DNA of 64,000 bases from Flavobacterium sp. (GCF_027482425.1 NZ_JAIXWA010000029.1:1-64000); one strand, 5' to 3'. Shown: positions 1-9,934, numbered from the stretch's first letter. Notes: a model not told the origin generated them from the letters alone. A program made the numbers and translations.

Positions 1-1749
1 ATCCACGGTAATAGTTGCATTGGCAATGTTTGTTTGACCAACTTTTACATTTGGAACATAAGTGGCATTATCTCTTACTGTTAAACGAAAAACTAAGTTT
101 CGACCAACAGAACTCAATGCTTCAACATTGATACCTGCACTTCCAGCAGTAGTTTGAGCACCCGCAAAAACTGTGGGAAGTACAGGACAATAACGGATGG
201 GTGAAGTAGAAGGAGAATAGGAAATCCAATTTGGCCCTCCTGTCTTACCAACTGAAGCAACACTATTTGCATTCGTAAAAGCTCCTGCGGTATCCACATT
301 AACCTGCTCCCAACTGTACGTTAATGCATCCCCATCGGCATCAGTTCCTGAACCGATTAACATAAAAGGAGTACTTCTTGGGATTGTAAAATTACCGCCA
401 GAATTGGCAGTTGGTGTTGCATTAACTCCTGCAAGAGGGACAGACACTGGACAAGTTTTGTTATTCAAATTGCTTTGAATCTGTGAAATAGATAGTGCGT
501 GATAGGAATCTATAGAATTGGTTGCCGCATTAAAATTCGTGATTCCAGCATAACCCATGATGGTAACACCAGAACCCACTTCAACATTTACTCCAGAACC
601 TTCATTCGCATGCGTAAAGGTGTGGTTTGCGCCTAATTGGTGACCTACTTCGTGTACTACATAGTCGATATCAAATGTATCTCCTTCTGGAATACCATCA
701 CCTGGAGACGTATATCCACTTCCTTTGTTTCGGTCGGTAGTACTCGCAGTGTCATCGGTACAAACGCAACCAATACAGCCTGCATTCCCTCCACCTCCGG
801 AAGCTCCGAATAAGTGTCCGATATCATACGCCGCATTGTTGGCTGCCAATGTCGTACCCGTACCTGTCAATCGCGTACTCAACGTGTTTTGTAATTCAGC
901 ATTCCAAGCCCCTGCAGAACCTGCTGCTGCTGCAGAATAAGGATCGGTAGCGGCGTTGTAGAAAATTACATTTGTTGATTCAGTAATAATATTAAGGTGA
1001 ACGCCTAAATCTTTTTCATAACATCCGTTGGCGCGCGACATGGTTTCATTAAAGGCGTCAATAACCAAGTTAACTTGAGCCGCACTAGTCGCTCCAAAAT
1101 AATTGGAGTACTCTGCTGTACACGATTGTGCCAATCGCATTGTTTTCAAAACACCATTGCTGGCCAACACAACATTCCCTCCAGAATTTCTATTGGAAGG
1201 ATTGGCTAAACCACCAAATTCATCTTCCAACACATCACATTTCCAAGCGGGTTTCGGACCGTTATTGGCTTTATTATAAACAACATAAATCGTTCCATCG
1301 GCTGAAAAAGGCTCCATAAATTCACTGGTTGTTCCTGCTCTAAATACAACCGTTTTTATACCTCTTATACCAATACTCAATTTCATGTAGGCTGTTGGGT
1401 CAACGGTACTTTTACCTGAAAAAGCACGGATATCTGGAAATTGTGCTTGCAAATCAGCCTCAAAGTTGGACGCTTCATTCACCACAAAATCTTCTAATTT
1501 CCCTTGTGAATTAGGAAGTGTAATTACACAAGTGGCACCAGGTTGATCGACAATCGTCATCAATCTGTTTTTTAATTGGTCAAAATTCAGCGTATACAAA
1601 TCATACTGCGTAGGAAATGTACTTCTGAATGTTCCTTTAGCTCGTTCTAAATCCTTACGGGGTTCCGCTGCTGACCAATAACGACCAGTTTGCGCATTCA
1701 TTCCCGCTAAGCCAAGGAAAAAAATAGAAAGTAATAAAATTTTTTTCAT
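1..1749 (-). CDS. Reprolysin-like zinc metalloprotease, secreted (3' end outside window)
   Basis: The minus-strand frame is open from an ATG at 1749 to the window edge, so only the first 583 residues are visible. It begins with a signal peptide (MKKILLLSIFFLG, ending near NAQ). A zinc motif HEVGHQLGANH (HExxHxxGxxH) starts at residue 366, and a Met-turn (IMGYAG) follows near residue 398. Together these define a metzincin of the reprolysin (M12B) type. Family members in this phylum are usually exported and carry a C-terminal T9SS signal, which would lie outside the window. Sequence after the Met-turn is compatible with Ig/cadherin-like repeats. It is divergent from ribF, with a TAnnTTTG box about 28 bases upstream. 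The class is clear; the substrate is unknown. Confidence 0.85.
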   Translation of the reverse strand, partial: MKKILLLSIFFLGLAGMNAQTGRYWSAAEPRKDLERAKGTFRSTFPTQYDLYTLNFDQLKNRLMTIVDQPGATCVITLPNSQGKLEDFVVNEASNFEADLQAQFPDIRAFSGKSTVDPTAYMKLSIGIRGIKTVVFRAGTTSEFMEPFSADGTIYVVYNKANNGPKPAWKCDVLEDEFGGLANPSNRNSGGNVVLASNGVLKTMRLAQSCTAEYSNYFGATSAAQVNLVIDAFNETMSRANGCYEKDLGVHLNIITESTNVIFYNAATDPYSAAAAGSAGAWNAELQNTLSTRLTGTGTTLAANNAAYDIGHLFGASGGGGNAGCIGCVCTDDTASTTDRNKGSGYTSPGDGIPEGDTFDIDYVVHEVGHQLGANHTFTHANEGSGVNVEVGSGVTIMGYAGITNFNAATNSIDSYHALSISQIQSNLNNKTCPVSVPLAGVNATPTANSGGNFTIPRSTPFMLIGSGTDADGDALTYSWEQVNVDTAGAFTNANSVASVGKTGGPNWISYSPSTSPIRYCPVLPTVFAGAQTTAGSAGINVEALSSVGRNLVFRLTVRDNATYVPNVKVGQTNIANATITVD

Positions 1750-1776
1750 TTTAAATAGATTGGTTATAATAGCTAA

Positions 1777-1784
1777 CAAATATA
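1777..1784 (-). promoter_or_regulatory. Putative -7 box of the metalloprotease gene
   Basis: TATATTTG on the minus strand matches the Bacteroidetes TAnnTTTG element and lies 27 bases before the ATG. No well-spaced -33 TTG is seen. Confidence 0.45.
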
Positions 1785-1835
1785 AACGATTTTTTGCGAA
1801 TTTGATATTCCAAATGTGAATTCAACGGGTTTTAG

Positions 1836-1864
1836 TTGTTAAACGTAAAAATCAACTACCTTTG
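1836..1864 (+). promoter_or_regulatory. Promoter of ribF
   Basis: TTG at 1836-1838, an 18-base spacer and TACCTTTG at 1857-1864 match the Bacteroidetes sigma-ABfr promoter. Transcription would begin about 12 bases before the TTG start of ribF, which supports that start. Confidence 0.6.
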
Positions 1865-1881
1865 TCCCGATTTTATAGCAC

Positions 1882-2817
1882 TTGAAAACCTATTCCAACA
1901 TCGCTGATTTTCCCAAAACCATAGGCACAGTGCTTACACTGGGTACTTTTGATGGAGTACATTTGGGCCATACTAAGATTCTAAATAAAATAACAGAAGC
2001 TGCAAAAATTATGGATTTGGAGAGTGTCGTACTTACCTTCCATCCGCATCCGCGATCGGTGTTACAAACAGATACTCCCATGCACTTACTCAGTTGCATC
2101 GATGAAAAGTCGAACTTGATTAGTAATGCGGGGATAGACCATCTCGTTATTCATCCCTTTGACAAAGCGTTCTCACAATTAACTGCCGAGGAATTTGTTA
2201 CTGATATTTTGGTCAAAAAATTTAATCTCAAAAAAATTGTCATCGGGTACGACCATCGTTTTGGAAAAAATCGAACGGCAAATATTGATGATTTAACTCG
2301 ATTTGGAGCGGAATTCGGTTTTGAAGTAGTCCAAATTACAGCAGAAGAAGTCAATGCAATTACGATTAGCTCCACCAAGATTCGCAAAGCATTGGAAACT
2401 GGCAATTGTAGTGCTGCCCAAGACTACTTGGGTCATCCATACACCCTTTCTGGCACCGTAGTGAAAGGTCAACAGTTAGGTCGCACCTTGGGATTTCCTA
2501 CAGCCAATTTACAGCCTTGTTGTGAAGAAAAACTTATTCCAAAAAATGGAGTTTATGTAGTGCGCGTCTCTTATGACAACCGTTGCTATTCGGGCGTTTT
2601 AAATATTGGTAATCGACCTACCGTTTCGGGCGCTACTCGTACCATCGAAGTACATCTTTTTGATTTTTCCCAAGAAATATACGATGCCAAACTTTCGTTG
2701 GAATTTCTAAAATTCCTCCGAGAAGAACAACGTTTCGAATCGCTAGACGCACTTAAAAATCAGATTATCAACGACAAAGAGCAGGCTATTGCGTACTTCC
2801 AAAACCTTCCGAAATAG
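1882..2817 (+). CDS. ribF: Bifunctional riboflavin kinase / FAD synthetase
   Basis: Makes FMN from riboflavin and then FAD from FMN, in the cytoplasm. The 311 residues show the N-terminal adenylyltransferase domain with GTFDGVHLGH at 21-30, IGYDHRFGKNR at about 121-131 and ISSTKIR at 162-168. The C-terminal riboflavin kinase domain starts near residue 185 and has GRTLGFPTANL at 200-210. Length and domain order are standard. The start is a TTG: no in-frame ATG lies upstream, and the promoter ends only 18 bases before it. The gene stands alone, 53 bases before bioB, which has its own promoter. Confidence 0.95.
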   Translation: MKTYSNIADFPKTIGTVLTLGTFDGVHLGHTKILNKITEAAKIMDLESVVLTFHPHPRSVLQTDTPMHLLSCIDEKSNLISNAGIDHLVIHPFDKAFSQLTAEEFVTDILVKKFNLKKIVIGYDHRFGKNRTANIDDLTRFGAEFGFEVVQITAEEVNAITISSTKIRKALETGNCSAAQDYLGHPYTLSGTVVKGQQLGRTLGFPTANLQPCCEEKLIPKNGVYVVRVSYDNRCYSGVLNIGNRPTVSGATRTIEVHLFDFSQEIYDAKLSLEFLKFLREEQRFESLDALKNQIINDKEQAIAYFQNLPK

Positions 2818-2820
2818 CTA

Positions 2821-2850
2821 TTGCCCAATGAAGGGAAATCGTTACTTTTG
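2821..2850 (+). promoter_or_regulatory. Promoter of bioB
   Basis: TTG at 2821-2823, 19 bases, then TACTTTTG at 2843-2850 is a good Bacteroidetes promoter. It implies that bioB is transcribed independently of ribF, with a leader of about 15 bases. Confidence 0.65.
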
Positions 2851-2870
2851 AATTCTAATTCCGTCATGCT

Positions 2871-3956
2871 ATGAGTGAAATAAGACACAATTGGACCAAA
2901 GAAGAAATTTTGGCCATTTACCATAAACCTTTCATGGATTTGATGTATGAAGCGGCCACCGTGCATCGCAAACATCACGATCCTAATGTGGTTCAAGTTT
3001 CAACCTTATTATCCATAAAAACGGGTGGTTGCCCTGAAGATTGTGGCTATTGCCCCCAAGCAGCGCGGTATCATACCGATATTGAAGGAAATGATTTGAT
3101 GAGCGTCACTCAAGTAAAAGCGCAAGCCCTTCGTGCAAAAGCCGCGGGCTCTTCTCGTGTTTGCATGGGAGCCGCTTGGCGTAATGTGAAAGACGGTGCC
3201 GAATTTGACCAAGTATTGGAAATGGTGCGTACCATCAATAAATTGGACATGGAAGTGTGTTGTACCTTGGGAATGCTTACGGAAAATCAAGCATTGCGTT
3301 TGGCGGAAGCCGGACTCTATGCCTACAACCATAATTTAGACACCTCTGAAGAATATTATAAAGAAGTCATTTCGACACGAGGCTTTGAAGACCGATTGAA
3401 AACGATTGAAAACGTACGAAAAACCAACGTAACGGTTTGCAGTGGCGGTATTATTGGAATGGGCGAAAGTGTAGAAGACCGAGCGGGTATGTTGGTGGCA
3501 CTTGCTCGTTTGAATCCGCAACCTGAATCCGTGCCAATCAATGTGCTTGTCGCTGTAGAAGGAACGCCTTTGGAAGATCAAAAACCAGTAGAAATTTGGG
3601 AAATGATTCGTATGGTAGCCACTACACGTATTGTCATGCCTGAAACGCAAGTACGCTTATCGGCGGGACGAACTGAAATGTCACGTGAGGGTCAGGCCAT
3701 GTGCTTCTTTGCGGGTGCGAACTCAATTTTCGCGGGAGATAAATTATTGACTACACCCAATCCGGATGTTAATGAGGACATGAAAATGTTTGAAACCCTC
3801 GGATTACAACCCCAAAAACCGTTTATCAAACTTATGCAACCACAGACCGTAGAAGCAGAAGATTCGCAATATCAAACGCTGGGTGAAAAACCGAAATGGT
3901 CGCGTCCAGGACATAATATAGAACGCAACGTTAAAGCTTCTATCAAAGGTAAATAA
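2871..3956 (+). CDS. bioB: Biotin synthase
   Basis: Radical-SAM enzyme that inserts sulfur into dethiobiotin to give biotin. The 361-residue protein has the CxxxCxxC cluster motif (C54, C58, C61 in GGCPEDCGYCPQ) and the family block YNHNLDTSEEYY. It ends with a short family-typical tail. It is separated from the other biotin genes (bioF, bioD and bioA, about 11-15 kb away on the opposite strand), has its own promoter, and is followed by a strong terminator. No overlapping operator-like palindrome was recognised. Confidence 0.97.
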   Translation: MSEIRHNWTKEEILAIYHKPFMDLMYEAATVHRKHHDPNVVQVSTLLSIKTGGCPEDCGYCPQAARYHTDIEGNDLMSVTQVKAQALRAKAAGSSRVCMGAAWRNVKDGAEFDQVLEMVRTINKLDMEVCCTLGMLTENQALRLAEAGLYAYNHNLDTSEEYYKEVISTRGFEDRLKTIENVRKTNVTVCSGGIIGMGESVEDRAGMLVALARLNPQPESVPINVLVAVEGTPLEDQKPVEIWEMIRMVATTRIVMPETQVRLSAGRTEMSREGQAMCFFAGANSIFAGDKLLTTPNPDVNEDMKMFETLGLQPQKPFIKLMQPQTVEAEDSQYQTLGEKPKWSRPGHNIERNVKASIKGK

Positions 3957-3959
3957 CAA

Positions 3960-3988
3960 AAAAAGTCCCGATAAACTCGGGACTTTTT
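3960..3988. terminator. Bidirectional terminator between bioB and the large T9SS gene
   Basis: A 12-bp perfect stem (AAAAAGTCCCGA / TCGGGACTTTTT) with a 5-base loop carries an A-run on one side and a T-run on the other, so it can end both convergent transcripts. Confidence 0.9.
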
Positions 3989-4005
3989 GTTTCTATAGTA
4001 TAAAT

Positions 4006-7000
4006 TTATAATACTACCTTTTGCGTAATTACAGCGCCGGTTTCCAATACGACTTTGACTATCAACGCTTGTTGTTCGACTTCAATTGGACTGGTTTGCG
4101 CTTTTACATCATGAACCGCTGTTAAATGAGTTAGTAATCGCCCTTGTAAATCATAAACCATAACCTCTTTAATAGTCTCTTCGGCTTGCACTGAAACAAC
4201 TCTTTGTTGCGCTACTACCTTTATTGTCGCCTCATACGCCAAAGAATCGATATTTAGATTAGGGTTTCCTGGAATCGCATAACGTAATTCAAAACGAGTG
4301 TTTAATTCCCCTTTAGGTAATGTTACCGTGTAAGGACTATTTTTCAAATTATGAAATACCCCGGCAACCTTATCTTCCAAATAAATAGGTTGCTGCCCCG
4401 CAAACAATCCATCCGTTTTATATAACGCAATCGCATACGTTCCAGCTGTGTTAACGTAAACTCCAAGTGGAATGCGGTCATTTCCTGTAAAAGGCAGCCC
4501 TTTTCCTTGAATAGAATAGGGTTCATTTTGCAATATAGAGTAGATACTTAATTCGCCTGTTATTTTGTGAATACAATCATACAAATGGTCCCGACCGTTG
4601 GTGGCTTGACTTGCATACCCTACCAAGGTACGTTCTGAATTTCCGTTGGTTGTATTGACGATATCCAGCCAAATTCGGTGTTTCTGATTGGAAAACCATT
4701 GTGCATTTCGATAAAAATCAGTGTTGTCATACGGCATCAACAAGGCATCGGCGCGAAGACTATTTTCGAAAGCAAGGGTATTCGGCGTAGATGCTGTATG
4801 CAACATATTGACCATAAATCCTTGCCCTGCTCCAATTTTTCCAGCAAAAGAATCGGGCTCGGTCGAACCCAAACCGTTATACTTGATATAGTCTGAAGCC
4901 CAATAATTGTATTGGAAATTGTTATAAAACGGACTGGTTGTCGAGGTTGGCGCCAAACCGTGTTTCCAAACCCAAATTGAACCCTCAATTTTCGTCTGAT
5001 TCAAGACCAAAAACTCTTCTGCATCAATCGCTGAAGGGTATGGATTTCCAACTAAATTCCAATTGTCATCAAAACGGGTAGTGTCAAAATTATCGGGATT
5101 CGTGAGATCTGCATCGAAATCGGCACCATCATAGTTTCCACGTGAAATAGGAGATATAAACTGTCCGTTATGTGGTTTTCCGGTAAAGGTAGCCGTTAAA
5201 GGAACTGCCGTTGCAGCACCATTGGACGCACGAGCGATGTAGCCTTTTCCACGCACCATCGTTCCCGCAGCTCCTACCCAATTTCCAAATGTTCCATTGG
5301 TATTTGCAAAGGTTGGATTCCATTCGTAACGCAACGCATTGGGTAAGGAATTTACGGCTACATTCTCCGTTGGAGCACTCCAATACACATAATCAAAATT
5401 ACGGGCTAAAGTGGTACGATCCATTCGGAATTTTGTCCCTGAATAATCTCCATTGTTGGTATCTGTCTCATTGATTTGAATCAGTTGCCCTGTATTGTTG
5501 AGGTTTAAAATTCCGTCTAACGTTAGTTTATTAAACGCAAAAACATAATCATTAGCACCGATGGTCAGAATTTTATTCAACTTCACTTCTAGGTTTCCTT
5601 GGGCGAATAAATTATTGGAGGTATTCGTATTAAAATCATTGTCCAACACTACATTATAAAACTGTTCAACATTGGCATGTACATTCCCGTTGATAATTTG
5701 CGGAGCACTTCCCACAAAACGAACCGTTCCGTTTCCTTCTTGAAATTGTGCCGCTGAAGCCGCATTGGTCCAATTACCATAAAGGATTAAATTCCCATCT
5801 GTGGTACTCGAATTACTGTCATCCATATCCAAAATCCCAGCGCCTGAAAGACTATGATTTCCATAAACCTCTAGTCGATTTAAAGCATTTCCTTGCAGTT
5901 GGATACGACGCCCTGAAATGGTCAAATCTTTACACTTGGCGATATCAGAAAAAGTATCCGAATTGGGAGCAGTATAATCAATAATAGCATCATTTCCTGC
6001 AGTAGCATCAATCACAACATCGGTTAACTCATCGGGAACCGTCAAAAGTGCCCAATTATTACAGTCAAACCAGTTGGTATTCAATGCTCCTGTCCATTTA
6101 TTGAAAGGATCTGAAGCAGTAATCACAAAGGGAGAGGGAGACGGACAAGTCCCAAAAGTATTGGTCCAATTGGCAGTATAATTCACAATATTTCCAATCA
6201 AATAAGCGCGATTTCCGATAGTATAAGTAGCTGCTGGTGAAACAGTATAACTTCGTGCATAGGTTCCAGTACTGGTGTTGGCTTGTAATGATGCACACTC
6301 TAATGCCGGATGTTTTCTCGACCTTCTTAGATTAGCCGATGGCGAAACTACTCCACTCAAATCATCGGCCAAAGAATACCATAGCCCACCATCTTGAACT
6401 CCTGAAAGTACCGTACCGGTAAATGTAGAACCTGTAACATTATAATTGAAATAGCCCTGCATCAAAAACATGGAATCAGGATTTGAAGTTGAAACATTGA
6501 CAAAAGTATGACTTAGTAAATTATTGCCATCCGCTGATTTACCTGAAACGCTAAACGGAGATAAAGAAACTCCTAAAGGTGAAACACAGGAAATTGTGGT
6601 TGCTGTACCTCCATTGTCAGTAGTAATACAAAAAACAGAACCCGCTGGAATAGCAGTTGACCCATTATAAGTAAATTCTAAATAGGGTACATTTCCAGTA
6701 GGTGTAATATCCGCACGACATTCAAACCATTTATTGGTTCGAACATTTGCTGCAGGAGAACCGCCTGTTTCATACGTTCCGTTAGTCCATAAAAAACTTG
6801 TCCCTGGGTTAACATCTACCAAGGTAACTAAGCGAATATCATCGTCACCTCCTGCTGCATTGTTATTGTAGGCAATCAACAATAAATCACCTGTTTTAAA
6901 AACAGTGGGCACTATATTCTGGGGCGTGCAAGTGACTTCAATACCCGAACTCCAATCGGCACCACTACGCACAAATATCTCGATATAATACGTCACTCCA

Positions 7001-9213
7001 TTAGTTAACCCTGTAATGTTTACATTGTTTCCGCTGGAGGCATACACTACTTGATTGAACGCTGCAAAAGCTGGGTTGGCCGTGTAGGCACTTCCATCGC
7101 CATTTGGGGCAAATGTAATGCCAGAAGCAGCGGTCACCACTACCAAAACTTGGTCAAAACAAAGCGCATTGGGATTGGCCCAACCGATTAATCCCGTGGT
7201 GTTTCCTGGTGTTGCGATAGCGTTATTGACATTACTTAAAGCCGCTATTTGGGTGAGCGAACGTGGACTCGTTGAAAAAACAGTGTTGGTTGGTCCATTA
7301 TTTCGGTACGTATAAATTTCATAAACATACGTAGCCCCCGGTGTCAACCCAGTAATCGTGGCTGTAGTCCCAGTGCCGATATAGACGACGCGCGAAAGTG
7401 GTGCCGTGCTACCATAGGTGGGTGCCAACGAAAAATCGGTGTTGAAGGGTTGTGTTGAGGCCACTAAACTAGTCACAGCGTGGGGATTTAATCCCCCTTG
7501 TCGTGCAACGATCATATACCCATCGAAAGGACCGGTTAGCGGGGCTGACCAATTCAAGACTTGAGTCGTATTGCTTGAACAACCCCGTGAAAAAGTGGCA
7601 GGAAGATTGGGTGCGGAAGGGGCAATGGTTTGCAAACCGCTATTGGTTGTATTGCCACTTCGCGCGACACCTCCGAAGAAAATCAAGTTCGCCCCCACAT
7701 TAGTAAATCCATTCACTCCAATGGTATTCCCAAGAGTAGCTGTTGCTGAAAAATCAGCGGTAATAAATAAATAGCCAACTGTTCCTGCATTGATTACGGT
7801 TGACGTAAAGGGTGTAAAGTTTTTATTTCCTGCCACTCCAGGAGCAGTCAAGGTACATAAAGTTGCATCGCCTGCATCCAAAACGTTATCCAAGGAGTAG
7901 CGAACTTTAAGATTCACAATATCGGCAGCAGCGTATGTCCCTGTAATAGGAATCGCTTGAAGTCCGTTAAGCGTCGCATTGGAACTGCTTACGGTAAGTT
8001 GAAAACGGTGTAAAACATGATCCACCGTGCCTTGAGAAACAAAGGCTGCCGGAACTTGTGTTCCCATATTGGCTAAAGCTACGATTGGTGTGGCTACAGT
8101 TAGTATGGCTGCATTAGAATTAACAGCAGCACAGGGCGCCGTTCCTGTTACCACACAACGATAGCGATACCCATTCAATGAAGATGGAGTAGCATTAATA
8201 TTCAGGGTAGGATTGGTCACATTAGCATAGGGAAGCACATTGGTTAAATTCGTCCAAGTGGTTCCCCCGTCGGTTGACACTTGCCATTGATACGAAACGG
8301 CATTGGAAGCAGCAACCGTAAACACCGTATTGGTTAACGATTGAACGGTTTGACTGGCGGGCTGTGTAGTAATATTTACCGCAGGAACTATGGTAATGGC
8401 AGCGGAAGCTACATTTCCAGTGGACCAACAAGATGTAGCGGAATTAAACGCACGCACATAATACGTTCCGCTAGTGGTTACGTTCAAAGGTGTTGCCGCA
8501 TTGTTTGCTGTGGAAGTGCCTGTTGGTGTTGTTTGCCAATAATTGACTACCGGTGCCGTAGCAGTTCCTGTGTAGGTTAAGGTAGTCGTCGAACACGCAG
8601 GCGTGGTTCCTGTAATAGAGCCTGTTGGGTTGGCGGGTGGGGTGCAAGCTAGTGTTACTGTACCATTAAAAGTGAAATCGTTTATACTAAATGTACCACC
8701 CGCAGCACTTGCGCCCCAAGCATAAAACCTAAATGTTATAGGAGTAGTAATATTTTGAAACCCAGCGGCTGCAAGTGAAATTGTTGTTCCAGCAACAGTT
8801 GCAACCCCTATATCTGATGAAAAACCGTCAATACTTGATCGGAATGAATAAGATATTGGACCTGTTCCTGAAGCCTGGCCAGTATAAACAAAACTCACAA
8901 AATCAATCCTATAACTTGAAGCTGGAGTTAAAACAAATTCAAAATAATCATTCGAATCTAGTAGTGCTGAATTAAATCCAGATGCATTATACCTATTATT
9001 AGCATTTGAACCAGCTATACCTGAACCTCTGCCAATACCACTAACAGTTATATTTGGATCTATGACTTGACCAGTTGTATAGGGATTTGTTGTATTAGGA
9101 TTTGTACCTGTAATTGGATTAGTAAATAGAGATTGCCCCCAAGTATTCATACTCAAAAACAACAAAACCAATAAAATTTTAAAGCTCTTTAAAGTCACTT
9201 TTTGACAAATCAT
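4006..9213 (-). CDS. Very large secreted multidomain protein with T9SS C-terminal signal
   Basis: A 1735-residue protein read from an ATG at 9213. A TTG six codons upstream would also be in frame, but the promoter box at 9236-9243 favours the ATG. It has a signal peptide (MICQKV..., cleavage near NTWGQ), then low-complexity T/S/N/G-rich Ig-like domains. A fibronectin-type-III-like region follows (ATFSRGCSS...LNWSAP), then a lamin-tail-like segment near TGDLLLIAYNNN and a region rich in aromatic and Asn/Gly residues. The last ~80 residues (ATIKVVAQQ...VMVYDLQGRLL...ITQKVVL) match the T9SS 'type C' sorting signal. It is probably exported through the T9SS pore and anchored or released at the surface. 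Its ligand is unknown and no catalytic motif was recognised. Confidence 0.85.
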   Translation of the reverse strand: MICQKVTLKSFKILLVLLFLSMNTWGQSLFTNPITGTNPNTTNPYTTGQVIDPNITVSGIGRGSGIAGSNANNRYNASGFNSALLDSNDYFEFVLTPASSYRIDFVSFVYTGQASGTGPISYSFRSSIDGFSSDIGVATVAGTTISLAAAGFQNITTPITFRFYAWGASAAGGTFSINDFTFNGTVTLACTPPANPTGSITGTTPACSTTTLTYTGTATAPVVNYWQTTPTGTSTANNAATPLNVTTSGTYYVRAFNSATSCWSTGNVASAAITIVPAVNITTQPASQTVQSLTNTVFTVAASNAVSYQWQVSTDGGTTWTNLTNVLPYANVTNPTLNINATPSSLNGYRYRCVVTGTAPCAAVNSNAAILTVATPIVALANMGTQVPAAFVSQGTVDHVLHRFQLTVSSSNATLNGLQAIPITGTYAAADIVNLKVRYSLDNVLDAGDATLCTLTAPGVAGNKNFTPFTSTVINAGTVGYLFITADFSATATLGNTIGVNGFTNVGANLIFFGGVARSGNTTNSGLQTIAPSAPNLPATFSRGCSSNTTQVLNWSAPLTGPFDGYMIVARQGGLNPHAVTSLVASTQPFNTDFSLAPTYGSTAPLSRVVYIGTGTTATITGLTPGATYVYEIYTYRNNGPTNTVFSTSPRSLTQIAALSNVNNAIATPGNTTGLIGWANPNALCFDQVLVVVTAASGITFAPNGDGSAYTANPAFAAFNQVVYASSGNNVNITGLTNGVTYYIEIFVRSGADWSSGIEVTCTPQNIVPTVFKTGDLLLIAYNNNAAGGDDDIRLVTLVDVNPGTSFLWTNGTYETGGSPAANVRTNKWFECRADITPTGNVPYLEFTYNGSTAIPAGSVFCITTDNGGTATTISCVSPLGVSLSPFSVSGKSADGNNLLSHTFVNVSTSNPDSMFLMQGYFNYNVTGSTFTGTVLSGVQDGGLWYSLADDLSGVVSPSANLRRSRKHPALECASLQANTSTGTYARSYTVSPAATYTIGNRAYLIGNIVNYTANWTNTFGTCPSPSPFVITASDPFNKWTGALNTNWFDCNNWALLTVPDELTDVVIDATAGNDAIIDYTAPNSDTFSDIAKCKDLTISGRRIQLQGNALNRLEVYGNHSLSGAGILDMDDSNSSTTDGNLILYGNWTNAASAAQFQEGNGTVRFVGSAPQIINGNVHANVEQFYNVVLDNDFNTNTSNNLFAQGNLEVKLNKILTIGANDYVFAFNKLTLDGILNLNNTGQLIQINETDTNNGDYSGTKFRMDRTTLARNFDYVYWSAPTENVAVNSLPNALRYEWNPTFANTNGTFGNWVGAAGTMVRGKGYIARASNGAATAVPLTATFTGKPHNGQFISPISRGNYDGADFDADLTNPDNFDTTRFDDNWNLVGNPYPSAIDAEEFLVLNQTKIEGSIWVWKHGLAPTSTTSPFYNNFQYNYWASDYIKYNGLGSTEPDSFAGKIGAGQGFMVNMLHTASTPNTLAFENSLRADALLMPYDNTDFYRNAQWFSNQKHRIWLDIVNTTNGNSERTLVGYASQATNGRDHLYDCIHKITGELSIYSILQNEPYSIQGKGLPFTGNDRIPLGVYVNTAGTYAIALYKTDGLFAGQQPIYLEDKVAGVFHNLKNSPYTVTLPKGELNTRFELRYAIPGNPNLNIDSLAYEATIKVVAQQRVVSVQAEETIKEVMVYDLQGRLLTHLTAVHDVKAQTSPIEVEQQALIVKVVLETGAVITQKVVL

Positions 9214-9235
9214 TTTTTTATCTTTTTCCAACTTA

Positions 9236-9265
9236 CAAAACTACGCCTAATTCACAGGATTTCAA
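9236..9265 (-). promoter_or_regulatory. Promoter of the 1735-residue T9SS protein
   Basis: On the minus strand, TTG (9263-9265), 19 bases and TAGTTTTG (9236-9243) match the Bacteroidetes consensus with ideal spacing. Confidence 0.7.
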
Positions 9266-9273
9266 TAGCTTTG
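9266..9273 (+). promoter_or_regulatory. Possible -7 box of recX
   Basis: TAGCTTTG matches TAnnTTTG and abuts the divergent promoter on the other strand. No -33 TTG lies at the expected distance, so this is tentative. Confidence 0.35.
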
Positions 9274-9298
9274 TATTACTAATTTATCAACAAATCAA

Positions 9299-9790
9299 TT
9301 GTTACTTTACGTGGCTTTGCACTCAAAATCAGGACTTTCCGTTCAAGACGTATTGGCCAAACTCGAATACTACTGCGCCTATCAAGAACGGTGCCACGCA
9401 GAGGTATGGCAAAAGCTTCAAGAATTCACCCTTTTATCACAGGAAAAAGACGAAATTATAGTGGCCTTGATTCAAAAAAACTTCTTGAATGAAGAACGCT
9501 TTGCGTTGGTTTTTGCACAAAGTAAATTTCACCAAAAAAAATGGGGAAAAATACGTATCAAAAATGAATTAAAAAGTCGCCAAGTAAACGAACTATTAAT
9601 ACAAAAAGCACTTAAAACAATTCCCTCCGAAACCTACGAAAGTACTTTCGAACAATTAGCTTCTCAAAATTGGGAATCTATCCGTGAGACAAACTTATTG
9701 AAGAAAAAAAAGAAATTTTGTGATTTCCTAGCACGAAAAGGATGGGAACATTCTCGAATTATGGATTGGCTTCACGAGCAGAATGTTTAA
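9299..9790 (+). CDS. recX: RecX family regulatory protein
   Basis: A 163-residue protein with the start of a RecX three-helix repeat array (LAKLEYYCAYQERCH...EVWQKL), NEERFALVFAQSKFHQKKWGKIRIKNEL in the middle repeat, and a third repeat ending FLARKGW. RecX proteins bind RecA filaments and block strand exchange. recA is not in this window. The start is a TTG at 9299: the frame is open only from 9269, and no ATG lies upstream of the conserved region. It sits alone between two large secreted-protein genes. Confidence 0.85.
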   Translation: MLLYVALHSKSGLSVQDVLAKLEYYCAYQERCHAEVWQKLQEFTLLSQEKDEIIVALIQKNFLNEERFALVFAQSKFHQKKWGKIRIKNELKSRQVNELLIQKALKTIPSETYESTFEQLASQNWESIRETNLLKKKKKFCDFLARKGWEHSRIMDWLHEQNV

Positions 9791-9826
9791 TTTTCCTACA
9801 ACTTCACTTGTAAGTTTTTACTTGGC

Positions 9827-9855
9827 TTTTATGCCTTAATAATTTTATGCCTTAA
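9827..9855 (+). repeat. 13-bp direct repeat in the recX - T9SS intergenic region
   Basis: TTTTATGCCTTAA occurs at 9827-9839 and again at 9843-9855, 16 bases start to start. No function is apparent. Confidence 0.5.
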
Positions 9856-9902
9856 AGTTTATTTTTATTTCATTTTCAAATCATTACGTCAATTTTATAA
9901 CC

Positions 9903-9918
9903 ACGAAAACGTTTTCGT
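9903..9918. promoter_or_regulatory. Perfect 16-bp palindrome, operator-like
   Basis: ACGAAAACGTTTTCGT is fully self-complementary with a central CG, the shape of LacI-family operators. It lies about 75 bases upstream of the -7 box at 9978-9985 and just before the phased repeats. Confidence 0.45.
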
Positions 9919-9934
9919 TGTTTTGAAGTACGTA

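Noticed and set aside
4006-9231. Antisense frames in the large T9SS genes as separate proteins
   Set aside because: They have no start context and no family similarity; they reflect the Thr/Ser/Gly-rich composition of the coding strand.
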